Source of the DNA: Cydia pomonella
Taxonomy: Eukaryota > Arthropoda > Insecta > Lepidoptera > Tortricidae
Length of the DNA: 64,000 nucleotides
Direction of reading: 5' to 3'
Assembly (NCBI RefSeq): GCF_033807575.1
Contig: NC_084706.1
Coordinates: 28,317,204 to 28,381,203 of the forward strand
A program made the position numbers and the translations under genes. Of the stretch, positions 1-10,680 are shown piece after piece (positions within the stretch are counted from its first letter, which is position 1; every line of letters begins with the position of its first letter). The notes under the pieces were generated by a model. The model was not told the DNA's origin. It worked only from the letters and a program-made list of their open reading frames with translations, and ran no database searches.

Positions 1-544
1 GTGTCATGGGACTCACGCAGATTCAGCACCCGGGTGTAAGGACTATTAAGAGTTGCTGGAATCTAAAATGAACTACACTATTGGGTGAAGCAACGAACTA
101 AATACTGGGCTATGGGATTTAAAATCAGACGCCTACCTAATAAAATGATATACAATTTTATTTCCTGCAGACGGAGACTCGCCCCTACTAGATGGGCCCC
201 TACGAAAAACGACATCTAGGATGGCTCAAGAGCAACGATGTGAGGACTGAGGGCAGAGAGATGTCACTGGACATTAAATATATAGCCAACTTGCCACTTA
301 CCTGTCCACATCTACACCCGAGAACGCAGCTCTCGCGACTCTACTCTGGACGGTTGGCTAAGGCAAGCTAGAGGCAGAGAACCAAATTCCATCAATCAAA
401 CGCGTCACTTTTGACACTGACAGATCAGATACATAACTAATCCATATCTTATTCACATCCTGTTATTAAAATCAGGATACGCCTGTAAGTGGTTTGAGGA
501 CGAGGCGAGGCGAGGAAAGCGGTTACATCTCCAAACCTTTATTA
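1..544. other. Unassigned stretch, no gene seen
   Basis: No open frame of useful length, no tRNA-like boxes and no copy of another repeat of this window was recognised. Composition is more balanced than the AT-rich surroundings between about 170 and 420, so it could be a remnant of an unrecognised element, but I cannot name it. Confidence 0.3.
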
Positions 545-596
545 TTGGAGTAGGTATAAACCTTTTAATTTTGGTTTCGTTGGTAACCGTTATTTT

Positions 597-804
597 TAAA
601 CCGGTTTTCAGGAGAACATTTCCATAAGGTTCTTGTTAGATTAACCGGTTTAGAACAATAAAAACTGGTTTCTTTCTATGTCAGCGTCGTTCACGCGGCA
701 CGCCACCGACCCAGCCGAATAAACCGGTTTATTTAGCTGACAAAAAGTTCATAAAACGTTCGCGTTCTTATGATAGTTCGGAGTAAAACCGTAATAAACC
801 GGTA
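597..804. promoter_or_regulatory. Cluster of AACCGGTT motifs
   Basis: Exact AACCGGTT octamers occur at 599-606, 643-650 and 722-729. Near matches are AACTGGTT at 663-670 and AACCGGTA at 797-804. The copy at 722 sits in a longer palindrome (ATAAACCGGTTTAT). AACCGGTT is the established consensus of Grainyhead-family transcription factors. Five sites in about 200 bp is more than expected for an 8-mer, but the stretch could equally be a degenerate internal repeat of a transposon. No adjacent gene was found. Confidence 0.3.
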
Positions 805-814
805 TTCACCTACC

Positions 815-945
815 TGAAGGTTGTCTGGAAGAGATCGCTTTTTAGCTATAAAACCGCTTATTGTTGCTTAGTTTTTTTATGTTAAATTGCTGTATTTAAT
901 CATGTATTCTTTGTGCACAATAAATAATAATATTATTATTATTTT
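815..945 (+). repeat. Retroposon 3' end ('GAGATCGCTTTTTAG' type)
   Basis: The stretch carries GAAGAGATCGCTTTTTAGC, ATAAAACCGC and a terminal ACAATAAATAATAATA tail. I recognise this from experience as a common lepidopteran retroposon 3' end. A second diverged copy lies at 12425-12510. The tail is the usual A-rich, microsatellite-like end of such elements. Confidence 0.55.
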
Positions 946-1753
946 CTTTGGTTTTTATATCTCAGCATAAGTTGGTAATTAATGTTAGCTACGAGCCAAA
1001 GCCAAGTAGATGACATAAAATCATAAATGCACCTTTTTTTAATGTCTGCACTTATTCGTGTATAGTTTGGTCTTGTTACAAAAACTTTCTAAAGATTCTG
1101 CAGGTGTTAAATATTGCAGCTATTTGCAGCTGCATGTAGGTGATTTGTTTCAGATTAATGAACTTCAGACTATGGGGGAGGTGTCTGGGGATGACGCCAG
1201 TGGTTGATAAGACTATGGGAATTGTAATGTACTGTATTTACCTCAGTAATTCATACGATATAATTTATTTCCAACGGTTCGTCAACACAAACATCACGCG
1301 GACGACTGCTCTGCTCGGCGGTCTAACATCGACTGACTGTAACTGTCAGTGATTGTGTTGACGTAAACGCTCGAAACGTCCATGCACTACAGGAACAATA
1401 CTATTAGTATTATTTACCGCTATTTTTAAAACCATTTCCAAGCTTTGTTTGAGAATAGCAGCCCGATGCATCGTCTATCATGCGTTGAAGTGTTTTATGT
1501 CTAGCTGGTCGGAATGCATGCAAATGCAATTCTGTATGCATTTCTACATGACAGTGCGTGACACATGGAGTGTAGGGCGAGTTTCATGTAGGACGAAACA
1601 ATATCTGCGGATAAATCATAATAAATACGTATATTTCAGTTTTTAATGTTAGGTAATTTCAAAAAATGCACGTATATAATAGGCATGATAAAAACTTGTA
1701 CAGTGCTTCTGTTCTTCAAACGTGTACTCGTTATATAATTGTCTACTGTGACG
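946..1753. other. No feature recognised
   Basis: AT-rich intergenic DNA. Short open frames here lack any recognisable motif and are no longer than expected by chance. Confidence 0.4.
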
Positions 1754-2140
1754 TTTTTCAAACACGAAGAATACGGTGACAGGTTTCAACTGTCTACAAT
1801 ATTTAACCTTAAATAAATAAATATTATAGGACATTATAACACAAATTGACTAAGTCCCACAGTAAGTACAATAAGGCTTGTGTTATTTAAACAACTATAT
1901 ATGTATATAATATATAAATATTTATAAATACTTAAATATATAAAAACCACCCATGACTCAGGAAAAAATATTCGTGCTCATCACACAAATAAATGTCCAT
2001 ACCAGGATTTGAACCCGGGACCATCGGCTTCATAGGCATGGTCACTACCCACTAGGCCAGACAGGTCGTCGAACCTTAAAACGCCAAATCTCCAGTCGTA
2101 TTGAGATGCGCCTGTCACCGTACCCTTCGTGTTTGAAAAA
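1754..2140. mobile_element. Foldback MITE split by a SINE-A
   Basis: Two 30-bp arms, 1754-1783 and 2111-2140, are inverted repeats of each other (28 of 30 matches by eye; outer ends TTTTTCAAACACGAAG and CTTCGTGTTTGAAAAA). The space between them is almost filled by a SINE-A (1811-2070). Removing the SINE leaves a hairpin element of about 127 bp. No transposase is encoded, so it would be non-autonomous. Confidence 0.6.
1811..2070 (-). mobile_element. tRNA-derived SINE, family SINE-A, copy 1
   Basis: Read on the minus strand the element opens with a tRNA-like head (GGCCTAGTGGGTAGTGACC, then B box GGTTCAAATCC). It continues through a body with AGTCATGGGTGG and ends in an ATTTATTT tail. Such elements are transcribed by RNA polymerase III and mobilised by LINE proteins. 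It lies inside a foldback MITE. Confidence 0.8.
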
Positions 2141-2144
2141 TATT

Positions 2145-3011
2145 ACAAAACGCAAAACTTAATGGGTGTACTATACATTCACATTTGTTAGCGTAAAGTT
2201 GCCAATATTTATTTATTCTATTTATCCTCCCGTTCGGATAAACAAAGCCATCAAACGCCATTACCAATAGCCAACAAATGTTACTGACCAATTATGATCT
2301 TTACGTCTTTGCCTTAAGGTTTACAAATTGTCAGTTAACTGCGTGAACGTACTCAACAATGGACCTTGTACCTTTAAGCTTAAGGTTTATAATAAGTTAA
2401 TATGAATGTACTACTAGTGTTGGTTAACACTCGAGTCTTATGAGTCCTTTGTAAGACTCGATTCCGTTTTTCTGACTAACAATTTAGTCGAAACTTGAGT
2501 TTTTCATCAGACATTCATCGTACAATAATAACTTCTAGTTGCTTTACTATTAATTTATTACAAGAAAAACTATAAAATTGTCGACAGACTCTTTATTTGG
2601 AGATTCGAGTCGTTTTGAGTTGAGATAAAAAAAAACTAATAAACGATTCGACTCAGGATTTAAAAGTGTAGGACGTTTTTTCGGAATCGAATTCTTGAAA
2701 TATCTTCAGGGTAATGTTGTTATGTGTGACCATACTCTCCGGGGAGAATATGTGTAGGTCTTACTGACCAACTTTTACTTCGGAGACAATTCCGAAATCT
2801 TGATGCTCGATAAATCTGGTTATCCATAGAAAACACTGCCACATGAGCCAGAACGTATGAGAAAGGATTTTTTTTACGTTTTCAGGCTTGGCTTTATAGT
2901 AAAAGTTGTTCATTATTTAGTTAGTTAGTACTAACAATGTTTCCATCCAGGTCCGTACCTGTAAGATGTTAGAAAGTAAACGCATTTTTTTATTACGTAC
3001 ATAATTGCGTA
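2145..3011. other. Mostly unassigned; short dispersed repeat at about 2280-2350
   Basis: Around 2280-2350 a segment with AAGGTTTACAAATTGTCAG and TAACTGCGTGAACG recurs in the same orientation at about 35925-35990 and 54500-54565, marking a low-copy dispersed repeat. The rest shows no gene. Confidence 0.45.
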
Positions 3012-3150
3012 GCTCAACGAGGGGGGGCGGGTTTAGGGTCGGCAACGCGCATGTAACTCCTCTGTACTTGCAGGCGTACATAGGCTACGGAGACTGCTTA
3101 CCATCAGGCGGGCCGTATGCTTGTTTGCCACCGACGTAGTATAAAAAAGA
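3012..3150 (+). repeat. LINE-derived 3' end, SINE-D type
   Basis: The segment contains GGTCGGCAACGCGCATGTAA, GCTTACCATCAGGCGGGCC and TTGTTTGCCACCGACGTAG. A close copy lies inverted at 48828-48962 and a diverged one at 38315-38455. I know this pattern as the 3' terminus shared by lepidopteran LINEs and the short retroposons that use them. Confidence 0.6.
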
Positions 3151-3609
3151 AATAAAAAAAAAATTGACCCCCTCAAGGTGTGGTCAGACATGACATAACT
3201 CAATTGCGAGGGGGCAGATGGAAGGGGCTCATTCAACGGTGTTGCAAATGAAAGTCAGGTTCCAGGACGATGATGGGTTATTTATTATGGTAATAAAAAG
3301 GCACCTGTAACAATCTGTATTGTACCTGTGTACACGGGGTTAGCCCTCTCTATTACACACATATATACAATTTCGCAGATTAGGTTCTTAAACAATATGA
3401 AGTTTCCAAGATGTGCTCTAAGATTCAGGTAGTTTGGAGATGCTCTTGGTGTAGTCACCAAGAGCATCTCCACCTACCTACCTACCACCTGCCTAGCCTA
3501 CCAGCCACATCTACCTAGTTGTGATTGTGTATTATTAGTTATTGCACTGCACTTTCGGTCACAACACAGCAATATCACATAGAGCAAGATCTCAGAGCCG
3601 CCAGACCTT
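3151..3609. other. No gene seen; small local hairpin
   Basis: Mostly unassigned. At 3436-3472 GATGCTCTTGGTG and CACCAAGAGCATC form a short perfect hairpin around a TAGT loop. No coding signal was found. Confidence 0.4.
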
Positions 3610-3724
3610 ACTTATTTTCTCTTGACTAAAATGTATGGGATATTCCGACGTATTGGTATGATGGAAAGGGACAAACGATTATTAGCGGCTTGTTAACTTT
3701 AGTAGACGTTTATGAATAAGGGGG
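3610..3724. mobile_element. MITE-S, degraded copy
   Basis: The right half matches the intact MITE-S at 19912-20049: AACGATTATTAGCGGCTTG followed by TTTAGTAGACGTTTATGAAT and a GGGGG end. The left arm has diverged beyond recognition, so this is an old or damaged copy. Confidence 0.6.
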
Positions 3725-3827
3725 TTAATGTCTGCATACTTGCTATATTGGCTCGACGGCCATTTGTCCGGTACAAGGTGATAAAGGTAGGTAAAAATAT
3801 TACTAACTTTTCTTATATTCTCGCAGC

Positions 3828-4045
3828 GTAGTCAAGGAAGCATACTTGAGGCGACCAACCGGCCGTCGACCGATCGGGCGCCCCAGGTACCGCTGGTGTG
3901 ATGTCGTGGAGGCGGACCTGTGTCGGCTGAATGCCAATTCATGGCAGGAAACCGCGCTGGATCGGGACAGGTGGCATTCTCTCGTTTCGGAGGCCAAGAT
4001 TCTTTTTGGATCGCTGAGCCAAAGCAGTTAGTTAGTTAGTTAGTT
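3828..4045 (+). pseudogene. LINE reverse transcriptase C-terminus and 3' tail
   Basis: One frame, ending with a stop at 4029-4031, reads VKEAYLRRPTGRRPIGRP, then RYRWCDVVEADL, then NSWQETALDRDRWHSLVSEA. This is the familiar C-terminal end of non-LTR retrotransposon polyproteins: a basic GRP-rich stretch, W-DDV-like acidic block, then ALDRxxW. Only about 65 residues remain. The RT catalytic core and endonuclease are absent, as expected for a severe 5' truncation. A TTAG microsatellite tail (4028-4044) follows and marks the 3' end of the insertion. The product cannot be active. I infer an RTE-like or related clade from the motif style, without certainty. Confidence 0.75.
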
Positions 4046-4209
4046 TCTTACATTCTCATGGCTGATTTTTATGTATGTTTTAGAATATTTTGTTATAAAT
4101 TGATAATCAACATTGCTAGGCCAATTCCGAAGGCGGTAACTTTTACCAGACGTTTTAAAGCTCAAAAGCCTTGAGTTTCTCCCAATACTATGTACGTTAC
4201 ATTCCCCCT

Positions 4210-5170
4210 TATAATTACCAAGTCCATTTAATCGGAATCGACAAGAAATCTCAACAGGATCGTAAAACCTTTACGAGGGTCCTCAGCAATAATTAGAAGG
4301 CTGTATTCAATCGAGTAAGTACCGGAGCCGGATAAGAGCCGGTCATAAAGTGCAGCGGAGACATGACTGCGAGTGATTAGGAAGCAGCGTGCCGAAAGTT
4401 GATGCTTTCCATGCGAAAACAGAAATGCAGAGACATACGTCGAACAGAAAAAACACACCTCGAGCGGTAAATAAGAAAGACATTTCTTACTTTTCTATTT
4501 AATATACTATTTCACCACGCTCGTAAAGGCTCTCTTTATTTTTCCAAAACTGATGAGAAAATTGAGTTTTATAATAAGGGTGTTAAAATTATTTGTAGCA
4601 ATTTTTCAGTTATTTGGTCAATGTTGGATGGTTGACTTTTAACACGTTCACGTAAATTAGGAGCACACAGACAGGGAACGTGTTAAGTTTTGATTTTGAA
4701 TGATACATACATATATATAATTGCCAAGTTGATCTAATGACAACCAGGGAGAAATCTCAACAGCACCGTTAAACCTTTACAAGGGTCCTCAGCAATAATT
4801 AGAAGGCTGTATTCAATTGAGTAAGTACCGCAGCCGGATAAGAGCCGGTTATAAAATGCAGCGAAGGCATGACTCTGGAGTAATTAGGGTACCATATTGT
4901 ATTTTACTCCACTTCAGTTCGAGGCTCTCTTTATTTTTCCAAATTTGAATTATTTAATTAATTATATATATTTATGATTTGGAATGATAAATATATATAA
5001 TTACCGAGTCCATCTTATGAGAATCGGTAAGAAATCTCCTTACAAGGAAACCTTTACAAGGGTCCTCAACAATAATTAAAAGGTTGTATTGAATCGGGCT
5101 TGAGCCGGATAAGAGCCGAGCGTAAAGTTCAAGAGCGAAGACATGACTCAGAATAATTATTAGAGTACAA
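4210..5170. repeat. Three diverged direct copies of an unidentified repeat
   Basis: Similar segments start at about 4210, 4718 and 4998 and run roughly 165-175 bp each. Shared blocks are AAACCTTTACAAGGGTCCTC, AGCAATAATTAGAAGG, GCTGTATTCAAT and GCCGGATAAGAGCCG, followed by CATGACTC and GTAATTAG. Copies 1 and 2 also share GGCTCTCTTTATTTTTCC downstream. Spacers are unrelated and AT-rich. There is no open frame through the blocks, no Pol III boxes and no inverted ends that I can see. It may be the interior of an unrecognised element or a locally duplicated noncoding unit. Confidence 0.65.
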
Positions 5171-6116
5171 TATAATTATTATAATTCATACTATGCCATC
5201 AAAAACATAGCTTATAAAAAAACCAAGTCTCGCATTTCAGTTCCCCTATCGTAAAAAGTGTGAGATTCATGTAATACCAAGTCGGTTAATTTATTCAGTC
5301 CCTACTTAAGGGACCTTCTGTCTTAAGATATTACGTAATTAGCTAACCTAACAATATCTTATAGTGACCATATTAATATTAAAAATCTTTTATGTTTTAA
5401 ATAAATAGCTTGAATTGGCAATCCCACTAAACAATCTACTTTAATATAATAGGTATTAATTGCGATGCGATGGCCAACTCATTCTCAAGCTTCTATGCCT
5501 GCTAGAAGTGCCTTAGAGTTTTGACGATCGGTCAGTCAGTGAGTGAGTGACAAAATTAAGAAACTTTGACAAGTTAAAATTCTTAAACTACTGGTTCGAA
5601 TTGAATCAAATTTGAAATATGTGTTTATACAGTGCCTTAAATTATTTTTATTGATCCCAAAACTTTAATGGTAGAAAAAATTGATAACGGGCTCCCCGCC
5701 GTTTTCATAGATTTTTGACAAGTTTTAAGTCGTTACTCCCACATTTGCACTACAGATAAATCTATAAGACAAACAGCTATTACAAGTTACAAACGTTACA
5801 GACAAACTGGTTTCTCATAATTATACGAGACGCCCGCGGGCAGTTGTGCTACCAATATTTTTACAGCTGGTAGTACTGCAAGCAGACCCGTTTTCCAACG
5901 ACTACTTCGCAAGCATCTTCTGTCAGAAGAACTCAAATAAGGTTCACCATCATGTATATGTACATAATTATATGTATTAGTCTATCTTTTATATATTATA
6001 TAAGTAGTAGTATTTAACTATTTATATATATTTAATATTATTTGACTTCACGTTTAATTTTTTCCTTATTATTTGTTATTATTTTTTCCTGCACCAACAT
6101 ACACAAATTTCTCTGT
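5171..6116. other. No gene; one copy of the repeat that hosts MITE-W
   Basis: At about 5688-5795 a segment with GGGCTCCCCGCCGTTTTC, GATTTTTGACAAGTTTTAAG and AGACAAACAGCT matches the sequence surrounding MITE-W at 26355-26700, here without the MITE. The rest is AT-rich and unassigned. Confidence 0.5.
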
Positions 6117-6119
6117 TGA

Positions 6120-6223
6120 CATTGACCCAATGGTTGACTGGTAGAGAATGCTTTTTGGCATTAAGTTCGCCATTTGTACATTTTTCTTTATGTGTGAAAT
6201 AAAGTTTAAATAAATAAATAAAT
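6120..6223 (+). mobile_element. Short retroposon, family SINE-C, copy 1
   Basis: The core is GGTTGACTGGTAGAGAATGC, then GGCATTAAGTTCGCC, ending in AAATAAAGTTTAAA and an AAATAAATAAAT tail. Copies at 10471, 19143, 21478 and 35324 (inverted) share the same core. No tRNA-like head is visible, so this may be only the 3' part of a longer SINE or LINE. Confidence 0.7.
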
Positions 6224-6860
6224 ACTGTTACGTTGATATATTAAATGTAAGTTGGTAATGACATTTAAGAAAAACAATTGTATGACAGAAAGAAAAATCT
6301 TGGTAGTTAAATGCATAATATGATGATTATTTTTAGACATAATTATGATTTTTTTTTAATTTTTGCTAATAATGTGTAAAAATCGATGAAAGTTTAATTC
6401 AGTGTATTAGACATCGTTCTTTTCATCTGATTGTCATAATTTTGTCCGGCTTTACCCAAGATTTCAGAGTTCTATTTTGCAACAAATTGTTGGTAATTTG
6501 GAAAGAAGTCCTAGAACCGTTGTGATACTTGACACGGAAACTTTCGATGGGAAGTCTTAGAATTAGATGATAATATTCTTGAAATTCGATCAGACAAAAT
6601 TTTAGCATTATTTTGAATAAATTTAGGTAAACAAATTTAATAGGTAGTCAAATACATTATAAACGATTATAGGTCAACTTGGGAAGGCAGGTCGATAGAC
6701 TGCGATGCAAAAATAAAGTAAGTAATAAAAAAATGCAAATTATAAAATCTCTGCTGCAAATGCTATTAAACATTGAATTAATATTTAAATGATAATCTGA
6801 ATAACGAAATGATATCGCAAAGTTAATAACACGTGAACTACAGCCCTTGTTTTGTTGTTT
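6224..6860. other. No feature recognised
   Basis: AT-rich DNA with many stop codons in all frames and no repeat match noticed. Confidence 0.4.
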
Positions 6861-6876
6861 TTGCTCCGTGCTGTGT

Positions 6877-7086
6877 GTGTTGTAACAGATGGCGCCTGCC
6901 ATCGACATTTATGTCAAATGGTCGCGTTCACGTTGTAGTTTTTATCGCCATTAGTACGTATGGTTAGCAGCGGCTGCGCCCGCGCACCCCACGGTAGGCC
7001 TGTCAATAAATCAGTGTGCAAATAGCTACGGTGCGTTTCACTCGTGTCCTCATACTGTATACCAAATTGGCGACGAGGATGGGATG
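6877..7086 (+). repeat. Possible solo LTR with primer-binding-site remnant
   Basis: A TGTAACAGATGGCGCCTGCC-like start, an AATAAATCAGTG polyadenylation-style segment, and then ATTGGCGACGAGGATGGG resemble the end of a Gypsy-type LTR followed by its tRNA primer site. No second LTR and no gag or pol were found nearby, so it would be a solo or fragmented copy. Boundaries are guesses. Confidence 0.35.
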
Positions 7087-7099
7087 GGCCGTACCAGCC

Positions 7100-7412
7100 A
7101 TCATTTCTTTTTTTTACATATAATTGAACTGTGATCTGTTATTTATTTCTTTCCAATTTGTTTGTGTTATTGCTATTGTTTATTATTCCTTTTTAAAATG
7201 TTGTGTACTTTCCGTGCTTCACTCGCTTATGGCCCCGGCGGAAGACCAGCGTTGGCCGACCCAGGCCAACACCATGCTGAGTCGGGACCATTTCGTGGCA
7301 TTATGTCTCATGTAATGTGCTGTTATACGTTGTAATGTTATGTATAAGTTTCTTTTTTTCCTCTTTTTATCTGTTTATTTTTGCCATGAATAAACTATTT
7401 CTATTTATCCAA
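7100..7412 (+). mobile_element. Retroposon, family SINE-E, copy 1
   Basis: GGCGGAAGACCAGCG, CAACACCATGCTGAG and GACCATTTCGTGGCA, with a terminal ATGAATAAACTATTTCTATT tail, match the element inserted into SINE-A at 51028-51292. The tail motif marks a LINE-mobilised retroposon. The 5' boundary is uncertain. Confidence 0.6.
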
Positions 7413-8214
7413 ATTTAAATTCTTAATAAGATAAATATCTGGTAATTTTTAAAATTTTTGTTATGTTAAAGTAGCTATAAGTAAATACACACTGCCGTAT
7501 TCGTTAGTTTAATGTATAAGATATTTGTTGTGCCCTAACAGCGTACCAGTATCGTGTACCGACTACATTAAAATTCATTTAAGAGGGAAAAATATAGCTT
7601 GCGACCTTAACGAAATAAGGGTACTTCTTCTATGAAATTCCATTTTGGGAGAAAACCATTTCAACTAACTAAATGTCAACAAATCACTTTGATTTTGATG
7701 TCGAAATCTTCAGCATAATATATTCTAGGTGTATAGATTACATTTTTAACAAAAAAAAAATGGATTGCATATTTTGTAAAAAGGAAAACCTATAATCCTA
7801 GTTTTTCATTTTGCAATAAAATACAAAAAATCATGGAAAATATTTAGAAATGGAAATAATTTTCTTTTTTTATATGGACGTGGTATACTTCCCTCTTAAC
7901 ATCTGTATATTTATAATGAACATAATTGCAGTAAATAAATAGAATTGAATTAAAAGAGGTTGTAAACATGCTCTTTCGTCATTTCTAAAACTCTTGTTGT
8001 ACACACACTACATTCATACAAAAAGAAGGCACGGTAGAAAGAGCGAAGCCCTTCCATTCTGACTGTGTCTGGGCGAAGTATACAAGTAAGAAGGTAAAGT
8101 TATTGCCCTATTGACGGTCGTACTTGCCAAGCAAAAATGTTATGTGCCGGTCCTCTCCAAAGTATATACGTAGCGTTGCAGAGGCATATAATTGTGCGTT
8201 TCTTCAAAAACTTC
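7413..8214. other. No feature recognised
   Basis: AT-rich. No frame, repeat match or strong secondary structure stood out. Confidence 0.4.
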
Positions 8215-8345
8215 CTGCCTCGAACAGCTTAACTGTGAAATGAACTGTAGCCCGCGGTATCTCCGGACCATGATGACCCTTCAAGAGAAGAGCGTTTTCC
8301 TATCTTACAGGCAAGCTACGCGATCATCAGGTGATTCAGGTGTCC
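8215..8345 (+). repeat. Decayed LINE C-terminus and 3' end
   Basis: CTGTGAAATGAACTGTAGCC, CGGTATCTCCGGACC, AAGAGAAGAGCG and CATCAGGTGATTC correspond, with decay, to the LINE C-terminal fragments at 37185 and 38118, where the frame reads W-N-E-L-S-P-x-V-F-P-x-R-Y-D-L. Confidence 0.45.
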
Positions 8346-8469
8346 AAGGGCAACGCTAATTGTTTACAATCAGATGATTCGTCTGTTCTTTTCCATCCTA
8401 GATTATAAAAAAAACGTAATCTTTTCAAATTGTGAAGACAGAATTGGCGTACATTCCTCTTCTTCTTTG

Positions 8470-8560
8470 CAACGCTAGAATAAGAATAAGAATAAGAATA
8501 ACATTTATTTGTATAACACAGGTGATACAAAGGGTCTTAATATACAAATATAAACTCTGT
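8470..8560 (-). repeat. AATAAG microsatellite with adjoining retroposon-like end
   Basis: Four AGAATA-type units at 8476-8500 are followed by ACATTTATTTGTATAACAC. On the minus strand this reads as an element end with a microsatellite tail. The parent family was not identified. Confidence 0.35.
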
Positions 8561-9038
8561 GTTTTGCCTATGGGCGTACAAATTTGTTCCTTTTTATTTT
8601 GATCAGTTTATTTTGATCAGTTTATTTGATTGGTTTTATGAGATTAAATCTTTTGATGTTGCTTTTGAATGATTTTTATACAGAAAGTCCGCCTTTTAAG
8701 AAATATCTTACATTATAAGGTAAACTATCTTTTTTTTTAAATTATGTAAGTAGTTTATTTAGAGTGAGATACTGTAAAGGGCCTCATCATCACAGGCCTT
8801 TGCGTCTATTGCAGACGATTTAAGCATTGCTGTTTAGACAGCGGGTTTGGTGACTGTGGAGGCCGATGCGTGAGCGGCAAAAAAGGGCCTACATCCTTTC
8901 ATTTAGAGGCATAAAAGGTGTATATTCCAAAAGAGGCAGGGTAAACATCTGAAACTATAATTTGCAAGTAAAATTGTTTATTAGCATCATTAAGTTATCC
9001 ATTCTTTGGTTAACACCCGGCATCCGTTGTCTTTATAT
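8561..9038. other. No feature recognised
   Basis: Unassigned. Two TTTATTTTGATCAG-like units near 8595-8622 form a tiny direct repeat. Confidence 0.4.
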
Positions 9039-9248
9039 GTAAAGTCCAGCTATCACTTAACTAAAAACTATTTCTGAATAACGTCATGATTTTCATTCAT
9101 TCTTTTAAAATTATGGCTTCAGTCCAGTAAAACTATTTCGCCAGTATCAAGGTATTAGGAGCTTTAAATAAGACCAAAATTGTACGGTTAGTACAAGACA
9201 GTGTACGGTGATTTTATCAGCTCTCGTAAAGCGATAGCTGGACTTTAC
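9039..9248. mobile_element. Small inverted-repeat element
   Basis: Arms GTAAAGTCCAGCTATC (9039-9054) and GATAGCTGGACTTTAC (9233-9248) are perfect 16-bp inverted repeats 178 bp apart. No coding capacity lies between. This fits a non-autonomous TIR element. No other copy was seen in the window. Confidence 0.45.
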
Positions 9249-9409
9249 AAGTAGCACGTGGACTACCGGCCGTTGACTCCAAAATGGTGATTAAACGCGT
9301 TTCAATATTAATTTTCCATTCACTGCACACTACCATATTAGTTTACTGTATAATAAGCTATAGATATTACACTTTACAATATTAGTGAACAAAAGACAAA
9401 GGTATTTAT

Positions 9410-10470
9410 AACGAGGTTAACCATCAAGATGGCGCTCGAACCGGAAGTCCTAACGTCATGCTCCAGTCCAGTTTTGACATTGTCAAAATCATCATAAATT
9501 TGATGGACGCCATTTTTAAAAAAGAAAAATAAGAATAACCAGAAATGTCGCTTTTAACAACTGGCAAATCACATCTCCAACAAATCTAAATCAAATTGAT
9601 TTTACCTCGTATTACCTTAACTGATTCTCGTGAAATTTTGTGAGAAGGTTCGATAATTTTCTGCTTTTGTGGATTCTTTCAAAATGGCGGAGCCATAGAT
9701 ATTTACGAGGCCTGTAGCTCACAAGGTTTTACTGCAATAATGTACCCTGAAGGGTGAGTGAAATATTTTTAGCATAAAATGGCTTTTTTGGCGTAGGGGA
9801 GGATTTTTTTTTAACTACTTACACATATAATATCACTAAGATATTACCATAAACCCACTATGATGCCTCCAAAATCCGTAAATAATGGCGAACATTACAA
9901 TAAACTGTTTTGTTACAACAAATTTCTTATCTGTGATGATGTTGTAATTGCTTCATAACTACATCAAAATCGATTTGGTTTTGACATTCAAATTTGGAAC
10001 ATCTCTGAAAAAAAAAAGCAATTCGATTTGACCTCTATTCAAATATCAGGTTTGATGCCTTTTTGTTCGAAATAAAATGTTAATTGCATACAATTTTGAC
10101 AAATCTCGCATGTTAGATTGTATCGAATGATACGGAAATAGGCCCCCGACTCTAGTTTGTCTCTGAATTAAAAAAAACTACGAATGCGTGACCTGCGTGA
10201 AAGTTTTCATTTACCGCCATTTGACGTACAGTTTATTTTTTAATTAGTTTGAAGTATAAAATGAATATGTTTTGTTGTTTTTAAAGTAACTACAGCAAAC
10301 GTTTCGTGTAAAATGAGCTATAAAAATATTTCGGCGACGCCACCACATATCCGCGAGTTCCGCCAAGGGAGCAACGGTGCCCCAACGTTGGCTGTAATTT
10401 GGGTAAGTGAATATATCATAGAAAGTTTATAATATGTGTGTAGATAAAATAGTGTATGTGCTTTGCCTAA
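9410..10470. repeat. Repeat-derived block shared with 20 kb and 56 kb regions
   Basis: Parts of this block recur elsewhere. TTCTCGTGAAATTTTGTGAG with CAAAATGGCGGA (9620-9700) resembles 20216-20305. ATTCGATTTGACCTC and AAATGTTAATTGC (10020-10095) resemble 56090-56155. TTTATAATATGTGTGTAGAT (10425-10445) resembles 56223-56243. No transposase was seen. The order of pieces suggests one long non-autonomous family, possibly interrupted here by the candidate exon at 10312. Confidence 0.45.
10312..10402 (+). other. Weak candidate first coding exon
   Basis: An ATG at 10312 in the context TAAAATGAG opens a 30-codon frame (MSYKNISATPPHIREFRQGS, then NGAPTLAVIW) that meets a strong 5' splice donor, GG|GTAAGTG, at 10402/10403. 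The segment is GC-richer than its surroundings. I do not recognise the peptide. No downstream exon could be assigned, and flanking pieces belong to a dispersed repeat, so this may be chance. Confidence 0.18.
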
Positions 10471-10559
10471 AGGTTGACTGGTAGAGAATGCCTCATGGCA
10501 TTAAGTCCGCCTTTTGTACTATAAGGTTTTCTTTTGTGCAATAAATATTAAATAAATAA
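10471..10559 (+). mobile_element. Short retroposon, family SINE-C, copy 2
   Basis: GGTTGACTGGTAGAGAATGC, CTCATGGCATTAAGTCCGCC and an AAATAAATAAT tail. Nearly identical to copy 3 at 19143. It lies inside the repeat block shared with 56 kb, which resumes at 10560. Confidence 0.75.
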
Positions 10560-10680
10560 TTCGGCATTAAAACACTCGTGTAATCCTTATATGAAACTCA
10601 CTTCGTTCGTTTCTTAAACCCACACTCGTGAGTTATATTGCCTTTTATTATGTAGCAGTCACATAAACTACTATTAATTA
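10560..10680 (+). repeat. Continuation of the repeat shared with 56.4 kb
   Basis: AAAACACTCGTGTAATCC, ATGAAACTCACTTCGTTCG, AAACCCACACTCGTG and GCAGTCACATAAACTACT align with 56392-56510. The copy here was separated from its upstream part by SINE-C copy 2. Confidence 0.55.

Noticed and set aside
7124..7315. 63-codon ORF with hydrophobic N-terminus
   Set aside because: It lies in SINE-E. The related copy at 51 kb does not keep the frame, so the signal-peptide look is due to T-rich DNA.
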